DNA of 40,070 nucleotides from Photorhabdus sp. CRCIA-P01 (lineage in GTDB: Bacteria > Pseudomonadota > Gammaproteobacteria > Enterobacterales > Enterobacteriaceae), in NCBI RefSeq assembly GCF_003545805.1, contig NZ_NMQR01000039.1, positions 1-40,070 of the forward strand, given 5' to 3'. The translations under genes were made by a program, and so were the position numbers. Under the pieces are notes generated by a model. That model was given only the letters and a program-made list of their open reading frames with translations, made no database searches and was not told the origin of the DNA. Below are positions 7,867 through 14,603 of this stretch, piece after piece (the stretch's first letter is position 1; every line of letters starts with the position of its first letter).

Positions 7867-7897
7867 ATCCCAGCCAAGGCGCTGGGATTTTCTCTTT
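7867..7897 (+). terminator. Rho-independent terminator after the E3-like/Imm45 pair
   Basis: ATCCCAGC (7867-7874) pairs perfectly with GCTGGGAT (7881-7888) over a six-base loop, followed by TTTTCTCTTT. It ends the module on the plus strand and may also serve the minus-strand symE-like gene, whose stop lies at 7903. Confidence 0.75.
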
Positions 7898-7902
7898 AAC
7901 CC

Positions 7903-8097
7903 TCAGTTGTTCTCAACGAGCCGGATAATCGATTGCCCCCATTCAATGGTTACTTGTACTGCCTGCCCGGTGGCAAAGCCCGCTTCTTCCAGCCAGTTGT
8001 CTTTAAGGTGCAGGCTGACGAGGGCACGGCGGGAAAAACGGGCCTTCGGGGGCGAAAAGCGCGTCAGGGAGTTTTGGGTTCGTCGGTGAACGGACAT
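7903..8097 (-). CDS. SymE-like protein (type I toxin-antitoxin family), short
   Basis: This 64-residue protein is antisense to the toxin array. LVSLHLKDNWLEEAGFATGQ followed by AVQVTIEWGQSIIRL matches the conserved SymE core (LKGQWLEAAGFATG in the E. coli protein), the AbrB-like swapped hairpin domain. E. coli SymE is 113 residues and is an SOS-induced RNA-associated toxin held down by antisense SymR; this copy keeps only the core plus a short basic N-terminus. It sits between two displaced toxin modules. A remnant of a paralogue lies at 5554-5632. It could be a functional small toxin or a decaying gene; I see no obvious SymR-type promoter but cannot exclude one. Confidence 0.7.
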   Translation of the reverse strand: MSVHRRTQNSLTRFSPPKARFSRRALVSLHLKDNWLEEAGFATGQAVQVTIEWGQSIIRLVENN

Positions 8098-8178
8098 TGG
8101 AAAAAATGGGTTGTAACTGACTGATAGAATTAGGAAAATTGACGTTCGTCGGTGAAGTTCGCACTGGAGTGAGTTGTT

Positions 8179-8892
8179 GTGGACAATAATGCCCTAGCTG
8201 TGCCAATGCCACCGCCACCGATAGCGGGTTCAAACACGGGTGAAGCCGTGAACGAAGCCAATCAGACGATAGCCTCAGCTTTGGACAAAAAGCTGAAAGA
8301 GATGGGAAAGGCTGTAGATAAGGCAACTCAATGTTCCTTTGGCCGGGTATGTTCGTCAGATTATGTGGATGATGAAAACCAACCCAATATATCAAAGGAT
8401 CTGACAGATTCAGAGAAAGCCGAACTTGGTGGTTTTGGAACCGGAACCCCAGGAGGTTGGGGACCTGAAGATGAACATAGGACCAGAAATGGGGAGCTGA
8501 TCAAGCATCAGCAACAAGATCGATTCAATGAGTTGACAAAAGTATACGATAAGAGCCATCCAGCACAAGATCTGGTCATTGATGGTCAGACTATCCGCCA
8601 GGGAGAAGGGGCTAGTCGATATGGCACAACAAAAATTTTCGAGAGCCAAAAGCTTACAGATAAGCAAATTTATAACTATGCTCAACAATTAGCAGGAGAT
8701 ACTCCACTCAAGCAGGTTAGGTCTGGGATTTATACTGCGAAATTGGGTGACGGTACTACTGTTACTTTACGAAATGTGTCGTCGTCAGAAGTACAAACAA
8801 GTGCCAGGTGGACTGTTGATATAAGAGGAAATTCACAATTGTCTGATATTGCGCATAAATATGGGCGACAGGTGGAAATAAAATTTAGGTGA
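8179..8892 (+). CDS. Displaced CdiA-CT module, unclassified toxin paired with a DUF596 protein
   Basis: GTG starts VDNNALAVPMPPPPIAGS; a Pro-rich spacer replaces both entry-domain types seen in the other modules. The ~110 C-terminal residues run from about DGQTIRQGEGASRYGTTKIF through LTDKQIYNYAQQLAG to KLGDGTTVTLRNVSSS, and end RWTVDIRGNSQL and then VEIKFR. The charged, beta-rich end and the lack of membrane segments suggest a small RNase-type domain, but I cannot assign catalytic residues. The GTG coincides with the V codon, and the 80 bases upstream run into the symE-like promoter side. The immunity partner follows directly. Confidence 0.72.
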   Translation: MDNNALAVPMPPPPIAGSNTGEAVNEANQTIASALDKKLKEMGKAVDKATQCSFGRVCSSDYVDDENQPNISKDLTDSEKAELGGFGTGTPGGWGPEDEHRTRNGELIKHQQQDRFNELTKVYDKSHPAQDLVIDGQTIRQGEGASRYGTTKIFESQKLTDKQIYNYAQQLAGDTPLKQVRSGIYTAKLGDGTTVTLRNVSSSEVQTSARWTVDIRGNSQLSDIAHKYGRQVEIKFR

Positions 8893-8897
8893 TAAAT

Positions 8898-9248
8898 ATG
8901 TTAACTAAAGAAGAATATGAAGAAACAGCAGCAGCAGCAGAGCTACAAGCTTTAAATGGATTATGGGCCTATAGTATCCCTGATCATATAGACATCAGGG
9001 AATTCAGTTTTGAAGATAGAAAAAAGCTCTTTTTCTGGTTGTTCGAACATCTTTTAAAAGAAAGGCGCATAAAACTTGCTAAACATGGTCAGTTCCTTGA
9101 AGGTACTGTGGATGAACAGATAGAACGTTTCCGTCAGGCATTTCCAAAAACGGAAACTGAGATGGAGGACGGTATTTGGTTTTTTGATGAAGCTTGCCCA
9201 GGAGGTGCTGTTTGGGTATTAGAAGACGGTTCCTTTGAATGGACTTGA
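8898..9248 (+). CDS. DUF596-family immunity protein
   Basis: The ATG at 8898 is preferred over the in-frame GTG at 8889, because AGGTGA (8887-8892) lies at correct distance before the ATG and includes the toxin stop. The protein then has 116 residues: MLTKEEYEETAAAAELQALN, FEDRKKLFFWLFEHLLKE, GTVDEQIERFRQAFPKTE and ACPGGAVWVLEDGSFEWT. This is the DUF596 pattern, a family repeatedly found beside haemagglutinin-type toxins. Its place right after the toxin makes it the cognate immunity protein (inference from arrangement). Its last codons run into the next module's start. Confidence 0.78.
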   Translation: MLTKEEYEETAAAAELQALNGLWAYSIPDHIDIREFSFEDRKKLFFWLFEHLLKERRIKLAKHGQFLEGTVDEQIERFRQAFPKTETEMEDGIWFFDEACPGGAVWVLEDGSFEWT

Positions 9249-9905
9249 TATTGAGAATAATGCACTGAGTTTGCCAAAAGGGATGGCGGATTACGGTCGG
9301 TCAGCATCAAGTCTGGCTACCGCTATGTCAAATAAAGGTCAATCCTCTCAAGAGATTTCAGCGGCATTGTCAAAACATGCCAAAGGCGATCACCCGGAAG
9401 GACAAGATCCGGCAAGAGGATTGTTAATCGCTTGGGGTGCAGGTGCTTCTGCTGTAGGAGGGACTATATTGCCCCTATTGCTGGGGCTGCGGCAGTAATT
9501 GGTGGCGGCATTTTAGGAGGAGCAACAGATGCCACCAAACAGCTTTTAACGTTGAAGCCAGGAGAAAATTATAGTGCAACAGATACACTGATAGCGGTAG
9601 GAACAGGCGCATTAACTCAAGGTAAAGGAACACTATTTAGCACTCTTGTTAATACAGGAGGCGCTTATTTAGGAAGTAAAGTTAAAGGAGAAGATCCTAC
9701 AACCTCAATGTTAGGTAATGCAGTTGGTACTGTCATTGGTAATAAAGTGGGGGGTAAGTTTACCAATGCAATGCTTTCTCGTGGTCATTCCCCTCTTAAA
9801 TCCGAAGTTGTTGGTACAGTTTTTGGCAGTGGTATTGGCTCTGTTACTGATTATTCTATTGAAGGGACAATCAAAAATGTGGGAAAAAATGATGAAAAAA
9901 AATAA
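9247..9905 (+). pseudogene. Displaced CdiA-CT module, Gly/Ala-rich toxin copy 2, frameshifted
   Basis: DIENNALSLPKGMADYGRS opens the module in one frame, which ends at a stop near 9498 after GLLIAWGAGASAVGGTI. The rest of the toxin (GAAAVIGGGILGGATDATKQ onward) continues in another frame to 9905. Comparison with copy 3 shows the cause: ACTATAGTTGCTCC at 10311-10324 reads ACTATATTGCCCC here (from about 9464), one base shorter. The toxin is therefore inactive, while its immunity gene remains open, as expected where immunity is still useful. From about 9582 it is almost identical to copy 3. Confidence 0.85.
9582..9779 (+). repeat. Near-identical 198-bp repeat, copy 1 (Gly/Ala-rich toxin)
   Basis: It matches 10427-10624 over 198 bases with two differences that I can see (9590 g against a; one t against c in the ACAACCTCAATG region). 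The two copies lie 845 bp apart as a tandem duplication of a whole toxin-immunity unit, and homology extends upstream to the DNNALSLPKG start with small indels. Confidence 0.9.
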
Positions 9906-10158
9906 GAAGGTCTTTGATATTAAATTACTTATTTATCTTGTGTGTGGTTTGACCATCACTGGAGTTTTAATATGTATGCTGGGGATTCCTTTAGGAATAA
10001 TTTTAGCTTTTATTAAAACTGGTAATATTATAATTGAATTGAACTCCATTATAGATTTTGCAAAATATGCAATTAAAGTTGGAGGAGGGATAGGATTTGT
10101 TTTGGGTCTTGGTTTATGGCTTTTTGGAGTAATAGAAGCAATAGTAAAAAATAACTGA
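9877..10158 (+). CDS. Small membrane immunity protein for Gly/Ala-rich toxin (copy 2)
   Basis: The start lies within the toxin's 3' end; ATG codons at 9877, 9889 and 9892 are all possible, with AGGGAC at 9863-9868 favouring 9877. The product is about 93 residues: a basic N-terminus (KKNKKVFDIK), a membrane segment LLIYLVCGLTITGVLICMLG with a second hydrophobic stretch, a short loop, then GGGIGFVLGLGLWLFGVI near the end. It resembles the protein at 10740. The stop TGA is the first part of the GACAATAAT junction of the next module. Its toxin is frameshifted, so it now probably protects against the related toxin 3. Confidence 0.68.
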   Translation: MWEKMMKKNKKVFDIKLLIYLVCGLTITGVLICMLGIPLGIILAFIKTGNIIIELNSIIDFAKYAIKVGGGIGFVLGLGLWLFGVIEAIVKNN

Positions 10159-10750
10159 CAATAATGCACTGAGTTTGCCAAAAGGGATGGCGGATTACGG
10201 TCGATCGGCAGCATTGTCAAAACATGCCAAAGGTGATCACCCGGAAGGACAAGATCCGGTAAGAGGATTGTTGGTCGCTTGGGGTGCAGGTGCTTCTGTT
10301 GTGGGAGGAACTATAGTTGCTCCTGTTGCTGGGGCTGCGGCAGTAATTGGTGGCGGTATTTTAGGAGGAGTAACAGATGACACCAAACAGCTTTTAACAT
10401 TAAACCAGGAGAACACTATAGTGCCAGATACACTAATAGCGGTAGGAACAGGCGCATTAACTCAAGGTAAAGGAACACTATTTAGCACTCTTGTTAATAC
10501 AGGAGGCGCTTATTTAGGAAGTAAAGTTAAAGGAGAAGATCCTACAACCCCAATGTTAGGTAATGCAGTTGGTACTGTCATTGGTAATAAAGTGGGGGGT
10601 AAGTTTACCAATGCAATGCTTTCTAAAGGTTATTCTAATAAAGCTTCCGAGGTTGGTGGGACAATTATCGGAAATTATGCTGGAACTGCAACAGATTACA
10701 TTGCAGAAGAAGGAGCAAAGAAAACACAAGGAAGAAAAAATGGACAATAA
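10157..10750 (+). CDS. Displaced CdiA-CT module, Gly/Ala-rich toxin copy 3 (internally deleted linker)
   Basis: The module begins with TDNNALSLPKGMADYGRSAA, fused to the stop of the previous immunity gene, and has no ATG or GTG near the junction (a TTG at 10175 is the first possible start). Compared with copies 1 and 2, the linker lacks 19 residues after GRSA (SSLATAMSNKGQS and following), an in-frame 57-base deletion. The toxin portion is otherwise complete: PVAGAAAVIGGGILGGVTDD, LIAVGTGALTQGKGT, then GNAVGTVIGNKVGGKF. It is rich in Gly and Ala, without catalytic motifs. Likely a silent cassette; membrane action is inferred from its membrane immunity partner. Confidence 0.7.
   Translation, partial: DNNALSLPKGMADYGRSAALSKHAKGDHPEGQDPVRGLLVAWGAGASVVGGTIVAPVAGAAAVIGGGILGGVTDDTKQLLTLNQENTIVPDTLIAVGTGALTQGKGTLFSTLVNTGGAYLGSKVKGEDPTTPMLGNAVGTVIGNKVGGKFTNAMLSKGYSNKASEVGGTIIGNYAGTATDYIAEEGAKKTQGRKNGQ
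10427..10624 (+). repeat. Near-identical 198-bp repeat, copy 2
   Basis: Partner of 9582-9779. The duplication covers most of the Gly/Ala-rich toxin domain and ends at GCTTTCT, after which the toxin tails and immunity genes diverge. Confidence 0.9.
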
Positions 10751-10982
10751 AAGGGGCATTATTTTTAGACTAAAACAATTTATCTATCTAGTATTGGGGT
10801 GGGGAATGATTTTTTCAGTATGTTGTATGATTAGTATTCCTTTAACGTACCTTATTATCTTTTTTAAAGAAGGGTATTTTCTTTTAGATATTCAACCAGC
10901 TATTAATGGATTAAAATTCAGTATAAAAGTAGGCGGTAGTGGTGGGGCAATATTTGGATTTTTTATTTATTTATTTATTTAG
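10740..10982 (+). CDS. Small membrane immunity protein for Gly/Ala-rich toxin (copy 3)
   Basis: ATG at 10740 overlaps the toxin end by 11 bases and gives 80 residues starting MDNKRGIIFRLKQF. Two hydrophobic regions are visible: YLVLGWGMIFSVCCMISIPL with a following ITTYL-like stretch, and GGSGGAIFGFFIYLFI at the very C-terminus. The layout matches the gene at 9877 (basic start, helix, IKVGG-G loop, Gly-rich helix). The frame is open upstream inside the toxin gene, but that part is a shadow of the toxin. Confidence 0.68.
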   Translation: MDNKRGIIFRLKQFIYLVLGWGMIFSVCCMISIPLTYLIIFFKEGYFLLDIQPAINGLKFSIKVGGSGGAIFGFFIYLFI

Positions 10983-11044
10983 TCTAATACAAGAATTTTG
11001 CAAGAAAATTCCTTCATTAAACAAAAACAAGGAGGAGAAATAAA

Positions 11045-11242
11045 ATGTCTATTGTGGAAAATAATGCTCTTGGCGATGGTTCATTTGGAATATCAGCAGG
11101 AAAAGATGGAATAGGTGTATCACTTGGTGTAGGGCCTTCAATTGGCTGGGGTGGTATTTCAAGGGAAACTCCATTAGGTGAAACAGACATGAATGGCAAA
11201 GTTGGCACTGAAATATATAAACATGAGTTTAAGGATAAATGA
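11045..11242 (+). CDS. Displaced CdiA-CT module 9, very short VENN peptide
   Basis: A strong ribosome site (AAGGAGGAG at about 11029-11037) precedes ATG-TCT-ATT-GTG, giving MSIVENNALGDGSFGISAGK. Only 65 residues follow in total: a Gly/Ser-rich segment (GVSLGVGPSIGWGG) and a charged tail ending HEFKDK. It has no recognisable toxin domain. Either the toxin is a very small membrane-active peptide or the module is truncated. Unlike its neighbours it has its own good translation start. It overlaps the following membrane gene as ATGA, the usual toxin-immunity coupling. Function unknown. Confidence 0.6.
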   Translation: MSIVENNALGDGSFGISAGKDGIGVSLGVGPSIGWGGISRETPLGETDMNGKVGTEIYKHEFKDK

Positions 11243-11691
11243 GCATGATTGTATATATTCCGTTTATTTTGATGGTTTTGAGTCTGTTGGGGTTTCTTGC
11301 CTGCTTCATCTATTTTGGCTTGAGCAGAAAAGTTTCACTAAGAAGTGTAAAATCTCCATTGCTATTTTTTGATTTTTGTTTTTTTAATAAAAACAAACTT
11401 GCTAATTTTTCCATGATGATATTATTTATTGTTTATATATCTGGAATTTGGTTTGAATTTATTAAAAATGGAAGCTTAATTTTCTTTACTGGCTATTTTA
11501 TTGGAGTATTTGCAATTCTTGTTTTTTTTATTCATTGCAGATTTTTCTCAAAAAGAAAATTTGCACATAGAAATAATATTGAATTCATAAAAGAGTTTAT
11601 TTTTGAAATGGAAATAAGTCTTCAAAATACATTATTATGGTTATCTAGATTATTTTATATTGTTTGGCTTTATCTGTTTTTTTCGTTGTAG
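11239..11691 (+). CDS. Predicted membrane immunity protein of module 9
   Basis: The protein has 150 residues with about four hydrophobic segments (MIVYIPFILMVLSLLGFLAC, then MMILFIVYISGIW, FFTGYFIGVFAILVFFI, and WLSRLFYIVWLYLFFSL) separated by basic loops. It is very AT-rich. It starts at ATGA overlapping module 9, so an immunity role is inferred from position. Its stop TAG overlaps GTAGAGAATAAT, the VENN junction of the next, broken module. No family recognised. Confidence 0.6.
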   Translation: MSMIVYIPFILMVLSLLGFLACFIYFGLSRKVSLRSVKSPLLFFDFCFFNKNKLANFSMMILFIVYISGIWFEFIKNGSLIFFTGYFIGVFAILVFFIHCRFFSKRKFAHRNNIEFIKEFIFEMEISLQNTLLWLSRLFYIVWLYLFFSL

Positions 11692-11924
11692 AGAATAATA
11701 CACTAGCGAGTGTACTGGCAGCGGAAGCGAATAAAAAAGGTACGGTTGAGAAATGGTAACAGGATAAGCAGACTGAAATCGAGAAAGCCTGTAGCAGTAA
11801 TACGCCACTCTCTTGCCAGATAATGGGCTGTGGAAGGGAGTGGACTGGAGCATTAACGGCCAATTCCGGTCTGTGGGCACAATATTCTGGAATACAGCCA
11901 GTGGGACTGGCTCAAACTCTGTAA
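11688..11924 (+). pseudogene. Displaced CdiA-CT module 10, degraded
   Basis: VENNTLASVLAAEANKKGT begins at 11688 and stops at TAA 11757. Reading through gives DKQTEIEKACSSNTPLSCQ and then a Trp/Gly-rich segment to a second stop at 11922. The Cys pair fits the Cys-type entry domain of modules 3 and 5. No toxin domain remains. The 285 bases that follow, up to 12209, are AT-rich with no convincing gene. Confidence 0.75.
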
Positions 11925-12209
11925 AATGTGAGGTTCAAAGAATGATCGAGTAAAATTTTTCTTTATTAAAAACATCATATGGATATTAGTTATATTTTTA
12001 TGAATCTAACTATTTCTTTATTATCAGATGGTTGTCTTGGTTTTTTATAGATGGAATATTTATTTTTTCACTTGAAGAGATAAATAATGTTATTAAAAAT
12101 AGGGGTATTTTTTGGACTAATAAGTTATCGGTTTATATACCATCACCTGTATGATTTACGTAAATTAATAATCAATCTTTTGATTGAAGTTACTATTTGG
12201 AGAAATTTT

Positions 12210-12701
12210 ATGAAGTGTATTAAATGTGAAAACCCAGCATTAAGTGAATCAGACTTTTGTGCAGCATGCGAAGAGAAAGAACTGAGTGGAATTGGTGGAT
12301 TTCTCTATTTCCCGGCAATAAATATTATTTTTACAATATTCAGCGCTTTATTTAGTTCATATAAAACAATGACAATCTTGATCTCTGGTTATGATTTTCT
12401 AGGTGAATTACGTATCCTTATAGGATTTGAGTTTATTTGTTTTATGATTATTTTTGCAATTGCACTTTATACATCTATTCTTTTCTTTAGAAAAAAGAAA
12501 AAGACACCTTTATTTTACATTATTCTTTTAGTTTTCACTTCATTATTTGTAATCACTGATTTAGCATTGGCTCATTATGTATATGAAATAAAACTGGATT
12601 ATAATTATCTTTTCTTGCTTTTTAGAACTATGCTTTATGCATGTATATGGGTACCTTATTTTATTATATCTATTCGAGTTAAAAGAACATTTATAAAGTA
12701 A
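12210..12701 (+). CDS. DUF2569-like membrane protein with N-terminal zinc-ribbon; possible orphan immunity gene
   Basis: The ATG at 12210 has GGAGA at 12199-12203; the open frame extends upstream but without a ribosome site. The 163-residue product starts MKCIKCENPALSESDFCAAC, a CxxC...CxxC ribbon. GIGGFLYFPAINIIF and about four membrane helices follow, and it ends in IWVPYFIISIRVKRTF. The GIGG(W/F)L opening and IW-PYF-xS-RVKxTF ending are typical of DUF2569 membrane proteins. It closes the toxin array, just behind a degraded module, so it may be that module's surviving immunity protein; this is inference. Confidence 0.65.
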   Translation: MKCIKCENPALSESDFCAACEEKELSGIGGFLYFPAINIIFTIFSALFSSYKTMTILISGYDFLGELRILIGFEFICFMIIFAIALYTSILFFRKKKKTPLFYIILLVFTSLFVITDLALAHYVYEIKLDYNYLFLLFRTMLYACIWVPYFIISIRVKRTFIK

Positions 12702-12894
12702 TGATCAAAATTAAATTATTTTGCAAACAATATTCAATAAGAGTAGGTAGATTTTTTGTAACTAATATTTATTCAAAGAATATGAAGTCAAAATTATCCC
12801 GGTCTTGTGAATTTCCCCTAAAAATTAGACAATTTAAATCACGCGGGCATCAAGGTCTTAACCCTGTATTTTGAACGAGATTTATCTATGTCTG

Positions 12895-12915
12895 AGAGGG
12901 AGAATTCCTCCCTCT
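12895..12915. terminator. Hairpin downstream of ilvC
   Basis: AGAGGGAG (12895-12902) pairs with CTCCCTCT (12908-12915), a perfect 8-bp stem with a 5-base loop, about 20 bases beyond the ilvC stop. On the ilvC strand it is not followed by a T-run, so termination efficiency is uncertain; on the plus strand only TTT follows. Confidence 0.5.
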
Positions 12916-12934
12916 TTACTCAATTCAACTTTAA

Positions 12935-14413
12935 TCAACCACCAACAGCAATGCGTTTCATATCTGTCATATAGCCACGTAACACACGGCCAACGACTTC
13001 AATTGGGTGGTTACGAATAGCTTCGTTAACATCACGTAATTGGGCGTTATAAATACCACTATCGGCAACAGACTTACCTAAATCACCAGCCTGTAGTACA
13101 TCCATAAACTTCTCTTTCAGCAGTGGAACCGCAGCATGAGAGAACAGATAGTTACCATATTCAGCGGTATCGGAAATAACCACGTTCATTTCATACAGGC
13201 GCTTACGAGAGATAGTATTCGCAATCAGCGGTAATTCATGCAGCGATTCATAATAGGCAGACTCAGCAATAATACCGGTATCAACCATAATTTCGAATGC
13301 CAATTCAACCCCGGCTTTCACCATGGCAACCATTAAAACGCCGTGATCAAAATATTCCTGTTCACTGATTTTGCCGCCATATTCAGGTGAATTCTCAAAC
13401 GGAGTGTTGCCAGTTTCTTCACGCCAACCTAGCAGTTTCTTGTCGTCATTGGCCCAGTCAGCCATCATCCCGGAGGAAAATTCACCCGAAATGATATCAT
13501 CCATATGTTTCTGGAACAGCGGCGTCATCATTTCTTTCAACTGCTCAGACAGCGCATACGCCCGCAGTTTTGCCGGGTTAGACAGGCGATCCATCATCAG
13601 GGTGATGCCACCTTGCTTCAGTGCTTCTGTGATAGTTTCCCAACCAAACTGGATCAACTTTCCTGCATAACCTGGTTCAACGCCATCTGCCACCAGTTTG
13701 TCATAACACAGCAGTGAACCAGCCTGTAACATACCACACAGAATAGTTTGCTCACCCATCAGGTCAGATTTCACTTCAGCCACGAAAGAAGATTCCAGAA
13801 CACCGGCACGATGCGCTCCCGTTGCCGCTGCCCACGCCTTAGCGATTGCCATACCTTCACCTTTCGGATCATTTTCTGGGTGAACCGCGATCAAAGTAGG
13901 CACACCAAAACCCCGTTTGTATTCTTCACGCACTTCCGTACCAGGACACTTAGGCGCTACCATCACCACAGTGATGTCTTTACGGATTTGTTCACCTACT
14001 TCAACAATATTTAAGCCGTGAGAATAACCCAATCCAGCGCCTTCTTTCATCAACGGTTGAACCGCGCGAACAACAGAAGAGTGTTGTTTATCTGGCGTCA
14101 GGTTAATCACCAAATCAGCCTGCGGTATTAACTCTTCATATGTACCAACTTGAAAACCATTTTCCGTTGCTTTACGCCATGAAGCGCGTTTTTCTTCAAT
14201 AGCCTCTTTACGCAGGGCATAAGCGATATCCAGACCGGAGTCACGCATATTCAGGCCCTGATTCAGCCCCTGCGCTCCGCAACCGACGATAACCACTTTT
14301 TTGCCTTTTAAATATCCTGTCTCATCAACAAACTCTTCGCGCGCCATAAAACGACACTTACCTAATTGCGCCAACTGCTGACGCAAATTCAGCGTATTAA
14401 AATAATTAGCCAT
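12935..14413 (-). CDS. ilvC: Ketol-acid reductoisomerase
   Basis: This enzyme converts acetolactate or acetohydroxybutyrate to the dihydroxy acids with NADPH, the second common step of valine and isoleucine synthesis, in the cytoplasm. The 492-residue product starts [19 protein letters not shown] (ATG at 14413), matching the E. coli class II enzyme (491 residues); six extra upstream codons of the open frame are ignored. The Rossmann motif [20 protein letters not shown] is near residue 45, and the duplicated knotted C-terminal domain is complete, ending [12 protein letters not shown]. It is divergent from ilvY, the expected activator gene, with a palindrome between them. Confidence 0.98.
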   Translation of the reverse strand: MANYFNTLNLRQQLAQLGKCRFMAREEFVDETGYLKGKKVVIVGCGAQGLNQGLNMRDSGLDIAYALRKEAIEEKRASWRKATENGFQVGTYEELIPQADLVINLTPDKQHSSVVRAVQPLMKEGAGLGYSHGLNIVEVGEQIRKDITVVMVAPKCPGTEVREEYKRGFGVPTLIAVHPENDPKGEGMAIAKAWAAATGAHRAGVLESSFVAEVKSDLMGEQTILCGMLQAGSLLCYDKLVADGVEPGYAGKLIQFGWETITEALKQGGITLMMDRLSNPAKLRAYALSEQLKEMMTPLFQKHMDDIISGEFSSGMMADWANDDKKLLGWREETGNTPFENSPEYGGKISEQEYFDHGVLMVAMVKAGVELAFEIMVDTGIIAESAYYESLHELPLIANTISRKRLYEMNVVISDTAEYGNYLFSHAAVPLLKEKFMDVLQAGDLGKSVADSGIYNAQLRDVNEAIRNHPIEVVGRVLRGYMTDMKRIAVGG

Positions 14414-14553
14414 TAGTGACTCCGTTATCATGTTGTGCTCAGCAATGAAGTGCTGCGACTATTTTTTAGATTTCCCCACCCTGTGAGGCGTTTATATATT
14501 TTCAATATATGACATGAAAGCCATTGCTTAAATTGATATATTAACAATACTAC

Positions 14554-14570
14554 ATTGCATTTTATGCAAT
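14554..14570. promoter_or_regulatory. Probable IlvY operator in the ilvC-ilvY divergent region
   Basis: ATTGCAT-TTT-ATGCAAT is a perfect 7-bp inverted repeat with a 3-base spacer. It lies 33 bases before the ilvY start and about 140 bases before ilvC. In E. coli, IlvY binds tandem TTGC-rich operators here, repressing itself and activating ilvC when bound to acetolactate or acetohydroxybutyrate. A further half-site-like CATTGC at about 14522 may belong to the second operator. Confidence 0.65.
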
Positions 14571-14603
14571 ACAAATTCTCGGGCAAAAAAAGGAGAATGG
14601 GCT

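Noticed and set aside
7903-7920. VENN at the C-terminus of the minus-strand SymE-like protein (RLVENN)
   Set aside because: It is on the opposite strand at the end of a SymE core, and the paralogous remnant ends LAEND; similarity to the CdiA motif is chance.
2116-11700. Rhs or WapA type toxin array
   Set aside because: No YD repeats or RHS core end motifs are seen; the DNN/ENN motifs and haemagglutinin repeats indicate CdiA.
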